Shown: positions 7,361 to 17,142 of the stretch, piece by piece
How the letters are laid out: every line of letters starts with the position of its first letter
Numbering within the stretch: the first letter of the stretch is position 1
NCBI RefSeq assembly: GCF_001636425.1
Contig: NZ_KV440953.1
Location: 3,902,001-3,966,000, forward strand
DNA from: Heyndrickxia acidicola
GTDB taxonomy: Bacteria > Bacillota > Bacilli > Bacillales > Bacillaceae_C
Direction of reading: 5' to 3'
DNA length: 64,000 nucleotides
The notes under the pieces: model-generated
Told to the model about the DNA's origin: nothing
The model's database searches: none
What the model saw: only the letters and a program-made list of their open reading frames with translations
Made by a program: the position numbers and the translations under genes

Positions 7361-10300
7361 ATGAAAGCTGGGAATAACATGATGGATCTACGAGAATTAT
7401 GGAGTATAAAAGGCCTCTTTTTTTCTATTGATGAGCAAGAAGCTCCTGCTGGAATGTGTGCGCGAGTTACTGTTCCTTCTCATCGAACAAGTTGGGAGTC
7501 TGCTGCAATGGTAGAGATAGCCGGAAGAATTGGCTTGCATTTAACTGATCTGCCCCTTCCAATTTTTGACCATCTGTTTATATTTGATCAATTGGATTCT
7601 GCACCCACCAGAGGAAGGCCAAACCTGCATTTGGTAATTGGTTATGAGAGCGAATACTTAGCTCGAGTTCTCGGTAAAAGATCAGAGCCCCTATTAACTG
7701 TTCGAAATGAACTGCAAGAGGAATCAGGAATACTGTATGTTAGTCAAGACGAAAATCAATCTTTGCTTGTTATTACCGGAACCTCGCCGAAGATGACCCT
7801 GCATGCTGCAAGATCACTTGTAACAGACCATTTTGTCGATGTTTACAGCAAAGGAGAGTCTTTATTATTCATACCAAAAGAAATGAATGTTTTGCCACAG
7901 CCCTCATTACAACAAGGTGTAAAGCCACTCGAGTGCTATTCGCTGCATACACTTTTTACAACGGAAGGGCTTTACCAACAGATAGAAGGAGAAATACATC
8001 CTACCCTTGATGTTTCAATGAGAATAAGGAACTCCCATTTAAATTTAACGATTGCTAATGTTGAAATGGCAGCAAGTTTGGCCCAGTCCGCTGGATATGT
8101 ATGCTTTCCGTTGACCACTTGCATGAATGAAGAAAATGGTCAGAGATTCTTAATTTGTTGGGAAGCAGAGGAAGCGACGAACGGCCAAATTGAATGGGAA
8201 ATAAATGAGGTTGAAGGTAAACCCGCACTTCGTATAAGAGCACATCCAAATCAAATAGTTAAAGAAGTTCGGGAAATAATTAATGAATACTTTTCAACTA
8301 ACGGCATGGAAAGGGATACGTGGATCCAGCGGTTCAGTGCACTTAAAAGTTTGAATAGGGACATTTACGCTAGAGCTCAGTTGGGTATGAGAGCTTTTAC
8401 AGAATCAAGAGTCAGAAAAGTAAATCATCTTATCGTTCCTGATAATTTATCGAAGCCTTCTGAGTTTTGGAATCGGTATTTAACGGAAAAAGGGAGCCAG
8501 GATTTTCCCTTTGTTTTATCTGTTGAAGAAGAAAAGCCAATATGGACCGTTCACTGGGAGGACTCCGGGGAACTGGCAGATATAGAATCCTATTTGTTAC
8601 ATACTCTTCCTCAGTTTGATAGCTTGGGAATCTTAAATAAGAATTTCTCTATTGAAATCACCACTTCAGTTAGCGGTGATAGTTTTATTAAATGGAGCGT
8701 GCATTTTAAAAGAGTTCTGAAAGAGGGCTGGGGAATAGAATCGGATTTTATTCATCGAGATGCAAATAAATCTGGCCTGCATTGGGCAATGAAAGAAGTA
8801 TTGCCATTTTTAAAACAAGAAAATAATCTGCATACCATTGAAATACAAGCTAGAGCTTTCCAACCAAAGAAGAAACATTTGGACCTTGTTCATCGTTTCT
8901 TGCAAGAAATGTATCCGTTTGATGCGATTTTATCAGAAGAATTGTCGTTACCGTTAGAAAGGATCAATCTTACGTTAAATGATGAACCTTCTGCACCAAT
9001 GTTTCAGGTAATTGCAAGGGGCAAGCAAGGCAGCGTGCTAGCCTCGTTTAAATGGGATGGATGGGCAGAAAGCTGTCCTTATATGATGAGTCAACCAGGT
9101 TATGGAAACGTCATGATACCTTTTGCTGGATGCCGGATTTATCAAAAAGGTGCAAAAGAGATACTTGCAAGTCAGTCTTTTAAAACCAACCCATATCGAT
9201 TCTGGTTATGGTACCAAGGGTTTGTGCTGCCTGAATTGGTCAAACAAATCGGGAGTCATAAGGGAATTCCAAAATTTTCAAGACTTGAGTGTCACGTTGA
9301 AATGGATGCGTTAGATATAAAAATTCCTCACATTGAAGAAGTGAGCTCAGTTTTGGAAGCATTGCATGAAGATATTTATTTTTTCACACTGCATGCTTTG
9401 CACGAACATGGAAAACAGGCTGGGGATCCAGGCTGGGATGCACCTGGGGCCATTTTACCGTTTATGCATAAAAAATGTGGCATGAAGCCAAAAGCAGAGA
9501 TTGCTTTGTACACAATGGTTACTGAACCAAAAGCAGAGATTGTTTACGAAAGCGGGGAGCGAAAGACAATCCGCATGTTTCCTCAAGAAACCATGAATCA
9601 TGTGAGAATTACTAAGTTAACAAAGTGTAGGAACGAATTAACGTTTTTATTTAGTGGATTTGACAATCATCAATTAGAAAAAGAGTGCGGCGAGTGGCTT
9701 GCGAGCTCAGAACCGGGTCTAAACTATACAGCAGGTTGTGTAGAACGATTAAAAGAAAAGTCACTTGATCATGATGTGTTTGTGAATGAAGATGTTGAAA
9801 AGTGGCTGCAGATAAACAAAAAGAAGATGCATGGAAAAGCTTTCCCGATTGATTTTTCTTTTAATGGGCAATGGATTTGGCTTGTCGAATTGTATGCTAA
9901 GGGGATAACTGGAGAAACTCTCTCCTCTTTTCAAAAACACTGTCTATATAAGCCGACATTTTTTCTAAATGCAAGGCATCATGCTAATGAAGTTTCCAGT
10001 ACGAATGCTGCACTTCAGTTAATTGAGAAGTATGCGGGAAGAAATGAGCTATTGAAAAGAATAAATCTTGTTATTGTTCCGCTTGAAAATGTTGACGGAG
10101 CTGCCTTACATGCCAAAATGGCAGCGGAACATCCATTTTGGAAGCTGCATGCTGCTCGATATAATGCGTGCGGTATTGAGTATGCAAAGTATCGCTTCAA
10201 GCCGGATGCCCCGTTTGGCGAAGCAAGGGTTTATCCTTTCGTATGGCAGCGCTGGGCACCGGATGTTGTTCTTGATGATCATGGGGTACCATCCCATGAA

Positions 10301-10843
10301 TGGATTCAGCCTTTTAGCGGTTATAATAGCCCGCCAAGATTTCCAGTTTCCTATTGGATTCCAAGCAGCCGGATGTATACCATTTGGCGTGAATTAAAGG
10401 AGGCTTCCCCACGCCAACGTGATGCATATGATTCCCTTCGTTCCTTTTTAACAAAAAGACTCGAGGAAGACAAAAGGGTTGCCAATGACAATACCATGTG
10501 GCTCAACACTTATAGGCGGTGGGGTAACAACTTTGATGACATTCGTTTTCCTGTTGAATTATCACACGGCAGTATTGCTTATACACGAGAAAGTAAAGCG
10601 AATATTGACTCTCATGACTTGGTCGAACGGTTCAGCCAATGGGTAACAGCGGATTTAATGACAGAAGTGAACGACGAAACCGTATATGACAAGGAATTGG
10701 CTGCATGTAAACATGCCCATCATGTCGTTCATCAAGCAATCATTGACTGGATGAAAGAAAGAAAATTGAACATTCAGCTTAGGCGTGAACATTTAGAAAA
10801 TGGAACAATCCGAATTGGGCTTGAACGAGTTCGGCCGCTTTAG
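7361..10843 (+). CDS. Very large protein with C-terminal M14 zinc carboxypeptidase domain
   Basis: The protein has 1160 residues; an M14 domain alone has about 300. The domain occupies roughly residues 825-1110. NARHHANE gives the zinc-binding HxxE (His874, Glu877), ENVDGAALH follows the second strand, and DDHGVPSHEW (His974 or His979) is about 100 residues after the HxxE, as expected for the third zinc ligand. The preceding 800 residues are mixed alpha/beta with no signal peptide or membrane segment that I recognise. The absence of a signal suggests a cytoplasmic enzyme. Starts at 7379 or 7382, after GGGAATAAC, are equally plausible. Downstream genes handle pyroglutamate, so a role in trimming pyroglutamyl or gamma-glutamyl peptides is likely but unproven. 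Confidence 0.75.
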   Translation: MKAGNNMMDLRELWSIKGLFFSIDEQEAPAGMCARVTVPSHRTSWESAAMVEIAGRIGLHLTDLPLPIFDHLFIFDQLDSAPTRGRPNLHLVIGYESEYLARVLGKRSEPLLTVRNELQEESGILYVSQDENQSLLVITGTSPKMTLHAARSLVTDHFVDVYSKGESLLFIPKEMNVLPQPSLQQGVKPLECYSLHTLFTTEGLYQQIEGEIHPTLDVSMRIRNSHLNLTIANVEMAASLAQSAGYVCFPLTTCMNEENGQRFLICWEAEEATNGQIEWEINEVEGKPALRIRAHPNQIVKEVREIINEYFSTNGMERDTWIQRFSALKSLNRDIYARAQLGMRAFTESRVRKVNHLIVPDNLSKPSEFWNRYLTEKGSQDFPFVLSVEEEKPIWTVHWEDSGELADIESYLLHTLPQFDSLGILNKNFSIEITTSVSGDSFIKWSVHFKRVLKEGWGIESDFIHRDANKSGLHWAMKEVLPFLKQENNLHTIEIQARAFQPKKKHLDLVHRFLQEMYPFDAILSEELSLPLERINLTLNDEPSAPMFQVIARGKQGSVLASFKWDGWAESCPYMMSQPGYGNVMIPFAGCRIYQKGAKEILASQSFKTNPYRFWLWYQGFVLPELVKQIGSHKGIPKFSRLECHVEMDALDIKIPHIEEVSSVLEALHEDIYFFTLHALHEHGKQAGDPGWDAPGAILPFMHKKCGMKPKAEIALYTMVTEPKAEIVYESGERKTIRMFPQETMNHVRITKLTKCRNELTFLFSGFDNHQLEKECGEWLASSEPGLNYTAGCVERLKEKSLDHDVFVNEDVEKWLQINKKKMHGKAFPIDFSFNGQWIWLVELYAKGITGETLSSFQKHCLYKPTFFLNARHHANEVSSTNAALQLIEKYAGRNELLKRINLVIVPLENVDGAALHAKMAAEHPFWKLHAARYNACGIEYAKYRFKPDAPFGEARVYPFVWQRWAPDVVLDDHGVPSHEWIQPFSGYNSPPRFPVSYWIPSSRMYTIWRELKEASPRQRDAYDSLRSFLTKRLEEDKRVANDNTMWLNTYRRWGNNFDDIRFPVELSHGSIAYTRESKANIDSHDLVERFSQWVTADLMTEVNDETVYDKELAACKHAHHVVHQAIIDWMKERKLNIQLRREHLENGTIRIGLERVRPL

Positions 10844-10855
10844 ACTCCATGCTAG

Positions 10856-11007
10856 GGGAAAGCAAATTTGATACTTTACACAGAAAGAATCATTCTGTAT
10901 GTTGTCTGTCTTCGCGGCATTTTTTTGTAGCTATTTAAATTTCTAATACTGAATTCGGGTTTTTAATCCCTTTTTGTGTCATTAGCACAACGTTTACGAA
11001 AAAAGCC
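10856..11007 (-). repeat. Copy A of the GGCTCTTTTCGT repeat family
   Basis: The right end reads AACGTTTACGAAAAAAGCC, the inverse of the family tip. The middle carries TGTATGTTGTCTGTCTTCG, also seen inverted in copies at 32067 and 42443. The left end is not clear. It ends only about 16 bases before the ribosome site of the DUF969 gene. Confidence 0.65.
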
Positions 11008-11037
11008 TTTTAAAAAAATGCAAAGGAGTTTTTGAAT

Positions 11038-11739
11038 ATGGTTTTAATAGGTGTTGCTATCGTTATTATTGGTTTTATCATCCGTTTAAATCCTTTATTA
11101 GTTGTGACGGCGGCGGGTCTTGTCACAGGGCTTGTTGCCCATCAGTCTCTCTATAATATTATTACAGAGTTTGGTGTAGCCTTTACGACCAATCGATACA
11201 TGGCGGTCTTTATTGTTACGTTGCCGATTATCGGACTTCTTGAAAGAAATGGTTTGCGGGATCAAGCGGAAAGTGTTGTTGCTAAAATCAAAGCTGCAAC
11301 GACAGGACGTATACTGACGTTTTATTTTATTATTCGAGAAGTTGCTGCTGCTTTTGGGCTTACCTCGATTGGCGGCCATGCACAAATGGTCCGTCCGCTT
11401 GTTGCACCAATGGCAGAAGGAGCTGCAGAGGCTAAATATGGAGAAGTTCCTGATCAAGTAAGGGAAAGAATTCGAGCCCATTCTGCAGCAGTAGACAATA
11501 TTGGCGTGTTTTTTGGAGAGGATGTATTTGTGGCAGTGGGTGCGATTTTGTTAATGCAAGGGTTTTTTCAGCAAAATCATATTCATTCTGATCCGTTGAA
11601 AATGGCCTTATGGGCAATTCCAACTGCAATAGCTGCCCTTATTGTGCACGGTATTCGTTTATATTTATTTGATCGATCACTGGATCGCAGTCTAGGTAAA
11701 AGCATCAGCCAAAAAGTTCCGAAGAGTAAGGAGATGTAG
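11038..11739 (+). CDS. DUF969 membrane protein, candidate pyroglutamate or peptide transporter subunit
   Basis: This integral membrane protein of about 233 residues has several hydrophobic segments (MVLIGVAIVIIGFIIRLNPL at the N-terminus) and the conserved polar stretches FGLTSIGGHAQMVRPLVAP and AHSAAVDNIGVFFGEDVF. DUF969 and DUF979 proteins occur as adjacent pairs, commonly beside pyroglutamyl peptidase genes. A TTG at 11032 is in frame, but AAGGAG (11023-11028) is three bases from it and nine from the ATG at 11038, so the ATG is preferred. The next gene starts three bases after the stop. Transport function is inferred from topology and neighbourhood. Confidence 0.85.
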   Translation: MVLIGVAIVIIGFIIRLNPLLVVTAAGLVTGLVAHQSLYNIITEFGVAFTTNRYMAVFIVTLPIIGLLERNGLRDQAESVVAKIKAATTGRILTFYFIIREVAAAFGLTSIGGHAQMVRPLVAPMAEGAAEAKYGEVPDQVRERIRAHSAAVDNIGVFFGEDVFVAVGAILLMQGFFQQNHIHSDPLKMALWAIPTAIAALIVHGIRLYLFDRSLDRSLGKSISQKVPKSKEM

Positions 11740-11742
11740 CTT

Positions 11743-12699
11743 ATGATTCTTTCCATTGAAGATGTTTATATTTTTATTGGGATTATAACGACAGCAGGAA
11801 GTATTTATACATTTTTAGATCGTAAAAATCCGCGCCGCTTCACTTCGGGTCTTTTCTATTGCTTATATGGGGTATCGCTTTTATTTGGCAAGGTCATCCC
11901 GCCTTTTTATATGGGGATTCTCGCAATTGCACTTGTGCTGATAGCCGGGTCAGGCGGAATAAAGCTTGGCAGCTATAATGAGCCAAGTGAAGAAGAAAGA
12001 AGAAATAACCGTAAACGATTTGGCAACAAGCTCTTCATTCCTGCGCTCATCATTCCTATTTTAACGATTGCAGGATCTACAGGTCTTAAAGGAGTAAAGA
12101 TCTTCGGAAGCTTCTTTTTAGATCAAACCAGTCTAACGCTTGTATCGTTGGGTGCTGCTGCATTTGCAGCCCTTATTATTGGATTATGGATGACAAAGAG
12201 CTCACCGGTCATTGCTGTTAAGGAATCAAGGCGGTTGCTGGAGTCCATAGGCTGGGCTGCTTTACTTCCGCAGCTGTTGGCAACGTTAGGAACGATTTTC
12301 ACGACTGCTGGTGTCGGGACCGTTGTATCAAAGTTAGTAAGCGGTGTTATTCCAACCCACTCTCTTTTCTGGGTAGTGTTTGCTTATTGTATTGGAATGG
12401 CCTTATTTACTATGATTATGGGGAATGCATTTGCTGCCTTTCCGGTTATGACAGCGGGAATCGCTGCACCGCTTCTTATTGGCAAGTTTGGAGTGGATGC
12501 AAACCATGTAGCGGCACTGGGAATGTTTGCAGGCTATTGTGGAACATTGATGACCCCCATGGCTGCAAACTTTAACATTGTTCCCGCCGCCTTGCTTGAT
12601 TTAAAGGATAAATACCAGGTCATACGTGTTCAGGTTCCGACGGCACTGATTATTTTAGGGGTGAATATTCTGTTTATGTATTTGTTCTCCCTAAAATAA
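11743..12699 (+). CDS. DUF979 membrane protein, partner of DUF969
   Basis: This 318-residue protein has about nine hydrophobic segments and conserved motifs FTMIMGNAFAAFPVMTAGI and MFAGYCGTLMTPMAANFNI. The latter resembles half-membrane reentrant motifs of ion-transporter-like carriers. AAGGAGATG lies seven bases before the ATG and overlaps the end of the DUF969 gene, so the pair is probably translationally coupled. Together the two are about the size of one 14-15-helix carrier. Substrate is inferred as 5-oxoproline or a small pyroglutamyl peptide because the remaining cluster genes use that compound. Confidence 0.85.
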   Translation: MILSIEDVYIFIGIITTAGSIYTFLDRKNPRRFTSGLFYCLYGVSLLFGKVIPPFYMGILAIALVLIAGSGGIKLGSYNEPSEEERRNNRKRFGNKLFIPALIIPILTIAGSTGLKGVKIFGSFFLDQTSLTLVSLGAAAFAALIIGLWMTKSSPVIAVKESRRLLESIGWAALLPQLLATLGTIFTTAGVGTVVSKLVSGVIPTHSLFWVVFAYCIGMALFTMIMGNAFAAFPVMTAGIAAPLLIGKFGVDANHVAALGMFAGYCGTLMTPMAANFNIVPAALLDLKDKYQVIRVQVPTALIILGVNILFMYLFSLK

Positions 12700-12749
12700 A
12701 GGCGGGCCCCTGAAAAATATGGAAGATTAGCAGAAAAAAGGAGCAAGGG

Positions 12750-13514
12750 ATGCAAAACAAAAATATAACCGTTGTAAAATCAATGGATGTGTTGAATCTA
12801 TTTTTACATCATTCAGTGCTGACATTAAATGAAATGGTTGAACTTTTAGGTGTGCCGAAAACATCTGTTCATCGGATGGCTGGGTCGTTCGAAACGATGG
12901 GATTTCTGCAAAAAAACGATGAAGGCAGGTATAAGCTGGGGCTTCAATTTTTACAGTTTGGCCAGTTAGTTGCTGAACGATTAGATATCCGGCAAATTGC
13001 CTTGCCCATCATGAAGGAACTTCGAGATAGGGCCAAAGAGGCCGTTAACTTGATTATTAAGGATAGCAATGATGCCATTTATATTGAAAAAGTAGACACG
13101 CTGCATCCCGTTCGGCTTTACACAAAAGTTGGCCGAAGAGCCCCTTTATATGCAGGGGCTTGTTCGAGAATCATACTTGCCTTTTTAGATGAGGATGAAC
13201 AAGAACGTTATGTATGTGAAACAAAAATGGTGCCAATCGGCAGCGGGACCATTACAGATAAGGATCAAATGCGGGAAGTGTTGGCAGATGCGAGAGAGAA
13301 TGGGTATACAATAAGTGATTCTGAATTGGAAAATGAAACAATCTCAATAGCAGCACCCATTTTTGATCATACGGGCAGTTTGGCAGCGGGACTTAGTATT
13401 GCCGGTCCTGATTCCCGCTTTGGTGAGGAACGGCATCCAGAATTAATTGAACTGTTAAAGAGTGCCGCAAAGGAAATATCTTTTCAATTGGGTTACCAGG
13501 AAGGAAATGAATAA
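12750..13514 (+). CDS. IclR-family transcriptional regulator
   Basis: This 254-residue protein has an N-terminal winged helix (residues 10-70, LNEMVELLGVPKTSVHRMAG) and a C-terminal IclR effector domain (80-250; GRRAPLYAGACSRIILAFLD and the SIAAPIFDHTGSLAAGLSIA block). Such regulators bind small metabolites and switch local catabolic operons. In Bacillus subtilis the 5-oxoprolinase genes kipI and kipA are followed by an IclR-type gene, kipR; here the regulator lies upstream of pcp instead. AAAAGGAGCAAGGG gives a good ribosome site. The likely effector is pyroglutamate or a related amino acid. Confidence 0.85.
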   Translation: MQNKNITVVKSMDVLNLFLHHSVLTLNEMVELLGVPKTSVHRMAGSFETMGFLQKNDEGRYKLGLQFLQFGQLVAERLDIRQIALPIMKELRDRAKEAVNLIIKDSNDAIYIEKVDTLHPVRLYTKVGRRAPLYAGACSRIILAFLDEDEQERYVCETKMVPIGSGTITDKDQMREVLADARENGYTISDSELENETISIAAPIFDHTGSLAAGLSIAGPDSRFGEERHPELIELLKSAAKEISFQLGYQEGNE

Positions 13515-13530
13515 GAAATGAGGGAGAACG

Positions 13531-14178
13531 ATGAAAAGGGTTTTATTAACTGGCTTTGAACCGTTTGGCGGAGAATCTATTAATCCAGCATTAGAAGCTA
13601 TAAGAGAGTTGGAGGGAACCGTTACAGAAAAATATGAAATAAACGTCTGGGAGATTCCAACGGTATTCAATAAGTCTCTTGATGTTTTGGCAAAAGCCAT
13701 TTCTGAAACCCAGCCTGACATCGTCATTTGTATTGGGCAGGCGGGTGGACGTTCCGCTATTACTGTTGAACGTGTAGCAATCAATGTGAATGACGCTCGT
13801 ATTCCAGATAATGAAGGCAGACAGCCTATTGATACCCCTGTTGTTGAAGGAGGCCCCGCGGCTTATTGGTCCACTTTACCGATTAAGGCAATGGTGGAAG
13901 TCATGAACGAGAGAGGGATTCCTGCTTCTGTCTCGCAAACGGCGGGTACATTCGTTTGCAATCATCTTTTTTATGGGTTAATGGATCTGCTTGCTTCAAT
14001 GAATAACTCCATAAAGGGGGGATTTATTCACATTCCATTCCTTCCGGAGCAGGCCGTGAAAAATCCAAGTCAGCCGAGCATGGCGTTAGAAACCATTGTT
14101 AAAGGATTAAAGGCAGCAATAGAAGCAGCCGTAACATATGAAAAGGACATCGTTTCTCTTGGCGGCCAAATCAGCTAA
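13531..14178 (+). CDS. pcp: Pyrrolidone-carboxylate peptidase (pyroglutamyl-peptidase I)
   Basis: The 215-residue length is typical. The protein begins [20 protein letters not shown], as Pcp enzymes do. The catalytic Glu is in [18 protein letters not shown], the Cys in [15 protein letters not shown] and the His in [12 protein letters not shown], so all three triad positions are present. The cytoplasmic enzyme removes N-terminal pyroglutamate from peptides, giving 5-oxoproline that PxpABC can open. It starts 17 bases after the regulator gene with GAGGGAG as ribosome site. Confidence 0.95.
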   Translation: MKRVLLTGFEPFGGESINPALEAIRELEGTVTEKYEINVWEIPTVFNKSLDVLAKAISETQPDIVICIGQAGGRSAITVERVAINVNDARIPDNEGRQPIDTPVVEGGPAAYWSTLPIKAMVEVMNERGIPASVSQTAGTFVCNHLFYGLMDLLASMNNSIKGGFIHIPFLPEQAVKNPSQPSMALETIVKGLKAAIEAAVTYEKDIVSLGGQIS

Positions 14179-14213
14179 AAAGTGGGGATGATATAAACAC
14201 TCCTCTTTTCTTT

Positions 14214-14373
14214 GGCTGTTTTCGCAGGGATTGTTGCTTTACGTACAAAAAATAAATCCGAATTTCTTCCGTCTTCTTGGCATCTTTTCGTAAGCAATTC
14301 ACAGGTTAATTACAGAGCCTGTGAATTTCATATTTTTTTGTGTTAAATAGCAACAAAGTTTACGAAAAGATCC
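14214..14373 (-). repeat. Copy B of the GGCTCTTTTCGT repeat family
   Basis: The inverted ends GGCTGTTTTCGCAGGGATTG and, on the other strand, GGATCTTTTCGTAAACTTTG bound a 160-bp element between pcp and pxpB. An internal hairpin (CACAGGTT...AACC-like, GAATTCACAGG region) is visible. It has no coding capacity. Confidence 0.7.
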
Positions 14374-14421
14374 TTTCCTTCTATCCTATTAAAATTCCAA
14401 CTGAATAAAGGAGGTGGAAAA

Positions 14422-15129
14422 ATGGATAACGTTCAATTTTCTCCTCTCGGGGATTCAGGAATTGTTGTCAGCATGGGTGATCGTATTGATAGAATAACAC
14501 ATGAGAAAGTAATGGCTTTATCCAGTTATTTAGAGGAACACCCCTTTGATGGGATGATAGAAATGGTTCCAGGATTTACAACTGTATCTGTTTATTATGA
14601 TCCAATCTATTTTTTTCATATGGGAGCACAGTTCCCATACGAATGGGTCCTTAACAAATTAAGAAAAATTGTATCAGAACTCTCGAACGGACAGGTTAAA
14701 GAAGCGAGAGTAATAGAGATTCCTGTTTGCTATGGGGGGGAATTCGGACCGGATTTAGAAGATGTTGCGATCCATAATGGCCTAACGCAGGATGAGGTGA
14801 TTCGTATCCATTCTGAGAAGGAGTACCTTACCTATATGCTTGGGTTTGCTCCTGGGTTTCCTTATTTAGGGGGGATGAGTTCACGAATCGCCACCCCCCG
14901 ACGTCATTCTCCCCGTTTGACAATTCCCGCAGGCAGTGTGGGAATCGGCGGAGAACAGACAGGAATCTATCCAATTGAAAGCCCTGGAGGCTGGCAGCTT
15001 ATTGGGAAGACGCCGTTGTCATTATTTCGATCTGGTAAAAATTCACCCTGTTTGCTGCGCGCTGGAGACACCGTACGTTTTCGCCCGATTACACGCGAAG
15101 AATACGATCAGTGGGAGGGGTTAGATTAA
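14422..15129 (+). CDS. pxpB: 5-oxoprolinase subunit PxpB (KipI family)
   Basis: This 235-residue protein starts with FSPLGDSGIVVSMGD and contains the family blocks EMVPGFTTVSVYYDP, YMLGFAPGFPYLGG, IPAGSVGIGGEQTGIYP and SPGGWQLIGKTP. With PxpC and PxpA it forms the ATP-dependent prokaryotic 5-oxoprolinase, which converts 5-oxoproline to glutamate. In B. subtilis the same protein (KipI) also inhibits the sporulation kinase KinA. The gene starts 48 bases after the repeat, with AAAGGAGGTG six bases before the ATG. Its TAA overlaps the ATG of pxpC. Confidence 0.93.
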   Translation: MDNVQFSPLGDSGIVVSMGDRIDRITHEKVMALSSYLEEHPFDGMIEMVPGFTTVSVYYDPIYFFHMGAQFPYEWVLNKLRKIVSELSNGQVKEARVIEIPVCYGGEFGPDLEDVAIHNGLTQDEVIRIHSEKEYLTYMLGFAPGFPYLGGMSSRIATPRRHSPRLTIPAGSVGIGGEQTGIYPIESPGGWQLIGKTPLSLFRSGKNSPCLLRAGDTVRFRPITREEYDQWEGLD

Positions 15130-16133
15130 TGGGTGTTGAAGTACTTCAACCAGGGCTTAGTACAACCGTACAAGACATAGGGAGATTGGGTTATCAGCAG
15201 TACGGTATCATTGTAAGCGGGGCAATGGACACACTTGCCCTTAGGCTGGCTAACATTCTGGTCGGTAATTCTTTGAACGAAGCAGTGCTGGAAATCACTC
15301 TTCTAGGACCAAAACTAAAATTTCATGAAGATAAGCTGATTGCCATCTGCGGAAGTGATTTTTCTGCGATGATTGACGGCAGCCTAGTTCCAAATTGGCG
15401 TCCCGTCTTGGTGAGAAAAGATAGTGTAGTAGAGTTTGCACATGCAAAAAAAGGCTGCCGGGCCTATATCAGCATTGCAGGCGGTCTGGATGTACCCAAC
15501 GTTCTCGGAAGCCGAAGTACATATTTACGGGCAGGAATTGGGGGATATAAAGGCCGTACTCTGCAAAAAGGAGATTACCTGGAAACGAAAGAGCCTAAAG
15601 CGAATAGTTTAGAACTATTTGATTTATTAGCTAATAAAAATGAAGAATCCCCGTTTATCACTACAGACTGGTACATTGGTAAAAACATTCTCCCTTTATA
15701 TGAAGATAAAACCGTTCGTGTCATTCGAGGGCCACAGTTCAAACAATTCACAGAAGAAAGCAGGCGCTGCTTTTTTGAACAAGCTTTTCAAATTACTCCT
15801 CAATCCGACCGAATGGGATATAGGTTAACCGGGACAAAAATGGAATTGGAACAGCCGGTGGAGCTTCTTTCTGAGGCAGTAACGGCAGGAACGATTCAAG
15901 TTCCGTCTGATGGGCAGCCAATCATTCTCATGGCAGATCGGCAAACCACTGGCGGGTATCCAAAGATCGGTTTCATTGCTTCTGTTGATTTGCCTATTTT
16001 AGCTCAGAGAAAACCTGGGGAAAAGATTCAATTTAAGGAAATTAAGCTGCATGAAGCACAGCAAGCAATCATAAAAAGAGAAGTCATGATAAAAACAGTC
16101 ACACAAGGGATCAAACTTATTACACGCAGTTAA
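15129..16133 (+). CDS. pxpC: 5-oxoprolinase subunit PxpC (KipA family)
   Basis: The protein has 334 residues from the ATG at 15129, which shares its A with the TAA of pxpB (TAATG), eight bases after GGGAGGGG. A GTG at 15111 in frame is less likely. Family motifs are VEVLQPGLSTTVQDIGRLGY, GVIVSGAMDTLALRLAN-like, LGSRSTYLRAGIGGYKGR and RQTTGGYPKIGFI. It is the second half of the biotin-independent urea-amidolyase-related pair with PxpB. The overlap suggests equimolar synthesis. Confidence 0.93.
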   Translation: MGVEVLQPGLSTTVQDIGRLGYQQYGIIVSGAMDTLALRLANILVGNSLNEAVLEITLLGPKLKFHEDKLIAICGSDFSAMIDGSLVPNWRPVLVRKDSVVEFAHAKKGCRAYISIAGGLDVPNVLGSRSTYLRAGIGGYKGRTLQKGDYLETKEPKANSLELFDLLANKNEESPFITTDWYIGKNILPLYEDKTVRVIRGPQFKQFTEESRRCFFEQAFQITPQSDRMGYRLTGTKMELEQPVELLSEAVTAGTIQVPSDGQPIILMADRQTTGGYPKIGFIASVDLPILAQRKPGEKIQFKEIKLHEAQQAIIKREVMIKTVTQGIKLITRS

Positions 16134-16196
16134 ACAAAGGCTGCTGGCTAGTTGCAATAATTTTGGTCTCTGCAGTATCTGGGAAGAGGTGGGAAT

Positions 16197-16949
16197 ATGT
16201 TTGTTGATCTGAATTGTGATTTAGGTGAGAGTTTTGGTGCGTATCAAAAAGGGAATGACAAAGAAATTTTACATTATGTTACGTCAGCCAACATTGCTTG
16301 CGGCTTTCATGCCGGGGATCCTTCAACGATGAGGGAGACTGTTAAGCGGGCATTGGAAAAGAACGCCGCGATTGGCGCCCACCCTGGACTGCCGGATTTA
16401 ATCGGATTCGGACGCAGAAACTTAGACATTGCTCCGCAAGAAGCTTATGATATGGTTCTCTATCAAATCGGAGCTCTTCATGCGTTTGTCCAAGCGGAAG
16501 GGGGAAGGTTGAAGCATGTCAAACCGCATGGGGCATTATACAATATGGCGGCAAGGAATTCGGAGCTTGCGGCAGCCATTGCCGAGGCCGTTTACAAAGC
16601 GGACCCCAATTTAATCTTATTTGGCCTTTCAGGAAGTACCCTTGTCAAAACGGGAGAAAAGCTCGGGTTACACACTGCTAATGAAGTATTTGCAGACAGA
16701 ACATATCAGCTGGATGGGACATTAACACCAAGAAAACATGCCAATGCATTTATAACCAGCGACAAACAGTCAATCAATCAAATCCTTCGAATGGTAAAGG
16801 AAGGCCGCGTCTGCTCTGTACAGGGGGACGATGCGATCGTTAAGGCAGATACGATCTGCATTCATGGGGATGGTCCTCATGCGCTTGAATTTGCCAAAAA
16901 AATTCGTTCCACTCTCGAAGCAGAGGGAATTGAAGTTCGTGCCCGATAG
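16197..16949 (+). CDS. pxpA: 5-oxoprolinase subunit PxpA (LamB/YcsF family)
   Basis: This 250-residue protein begins [15 protein letters not shown] and carries [33 protein letters not shown] and [12 protein letters not shown], all diagnostic of the LamB/YcsF family. It is the third subunit of prokaryotic 5-oxoprolinase. GAGGTGGGA lies before the ATG. It is the last gene of the cluster, 63 bases after pxpC. B. subtilis has ycsF upstream of kipI, so gene order is reversed here. Confidence 0.93.
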   Translation: MFVDLNCDLGESFGAYQKGNDKEILHYVTSANIACGFHAGDPSTMRETVKRALEKNAAIGAHPGLPDLIGFGRRNLDIAPQEAYDMVLYQIGALHAFVQAEGGRLKHVKPHGALYNMAARNSELAAAIAEAVYKADPNLILFGLSGSTLVKTGEKLGLHTANEVFADRTYQLDGTLTPRKHANAFITSDKQSINQILRMVKEGRVCSVQGDDAIVKADTICIHGDGPHALEFAKKIRSTLEAEGIEVRAR

Positions 16950-17142
16950 TCCTCAATCTTTGTTTGATTGGATCAATTAGACCACTTATGGCCTGTTTTT
17001 AATTCCTGTTCATGGAAACAAATCCTTAGGACGGAGATAACGTGGGGAAAAAGTGATATTTTTCTGCAGAAGTAGGGTTTTGAGTTTTTTCCTGTAGGGC
17101 TTAAGGATATACTAGGGGAATAGAGGTATAAGAGGTGTTTTT

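Noticed and set aside
11032-11037. TTG at 11032 as start of the DUF969 protein
   Set aside because: The ribosome site is only three bases away; the ATG at 11038 has normal spacing.
16950-17142. Possible riboswitch or leader RNA before the 33-residue ORF
   Set aside because: No recognisable conserved core or terminator-antiterminator pair was seen.
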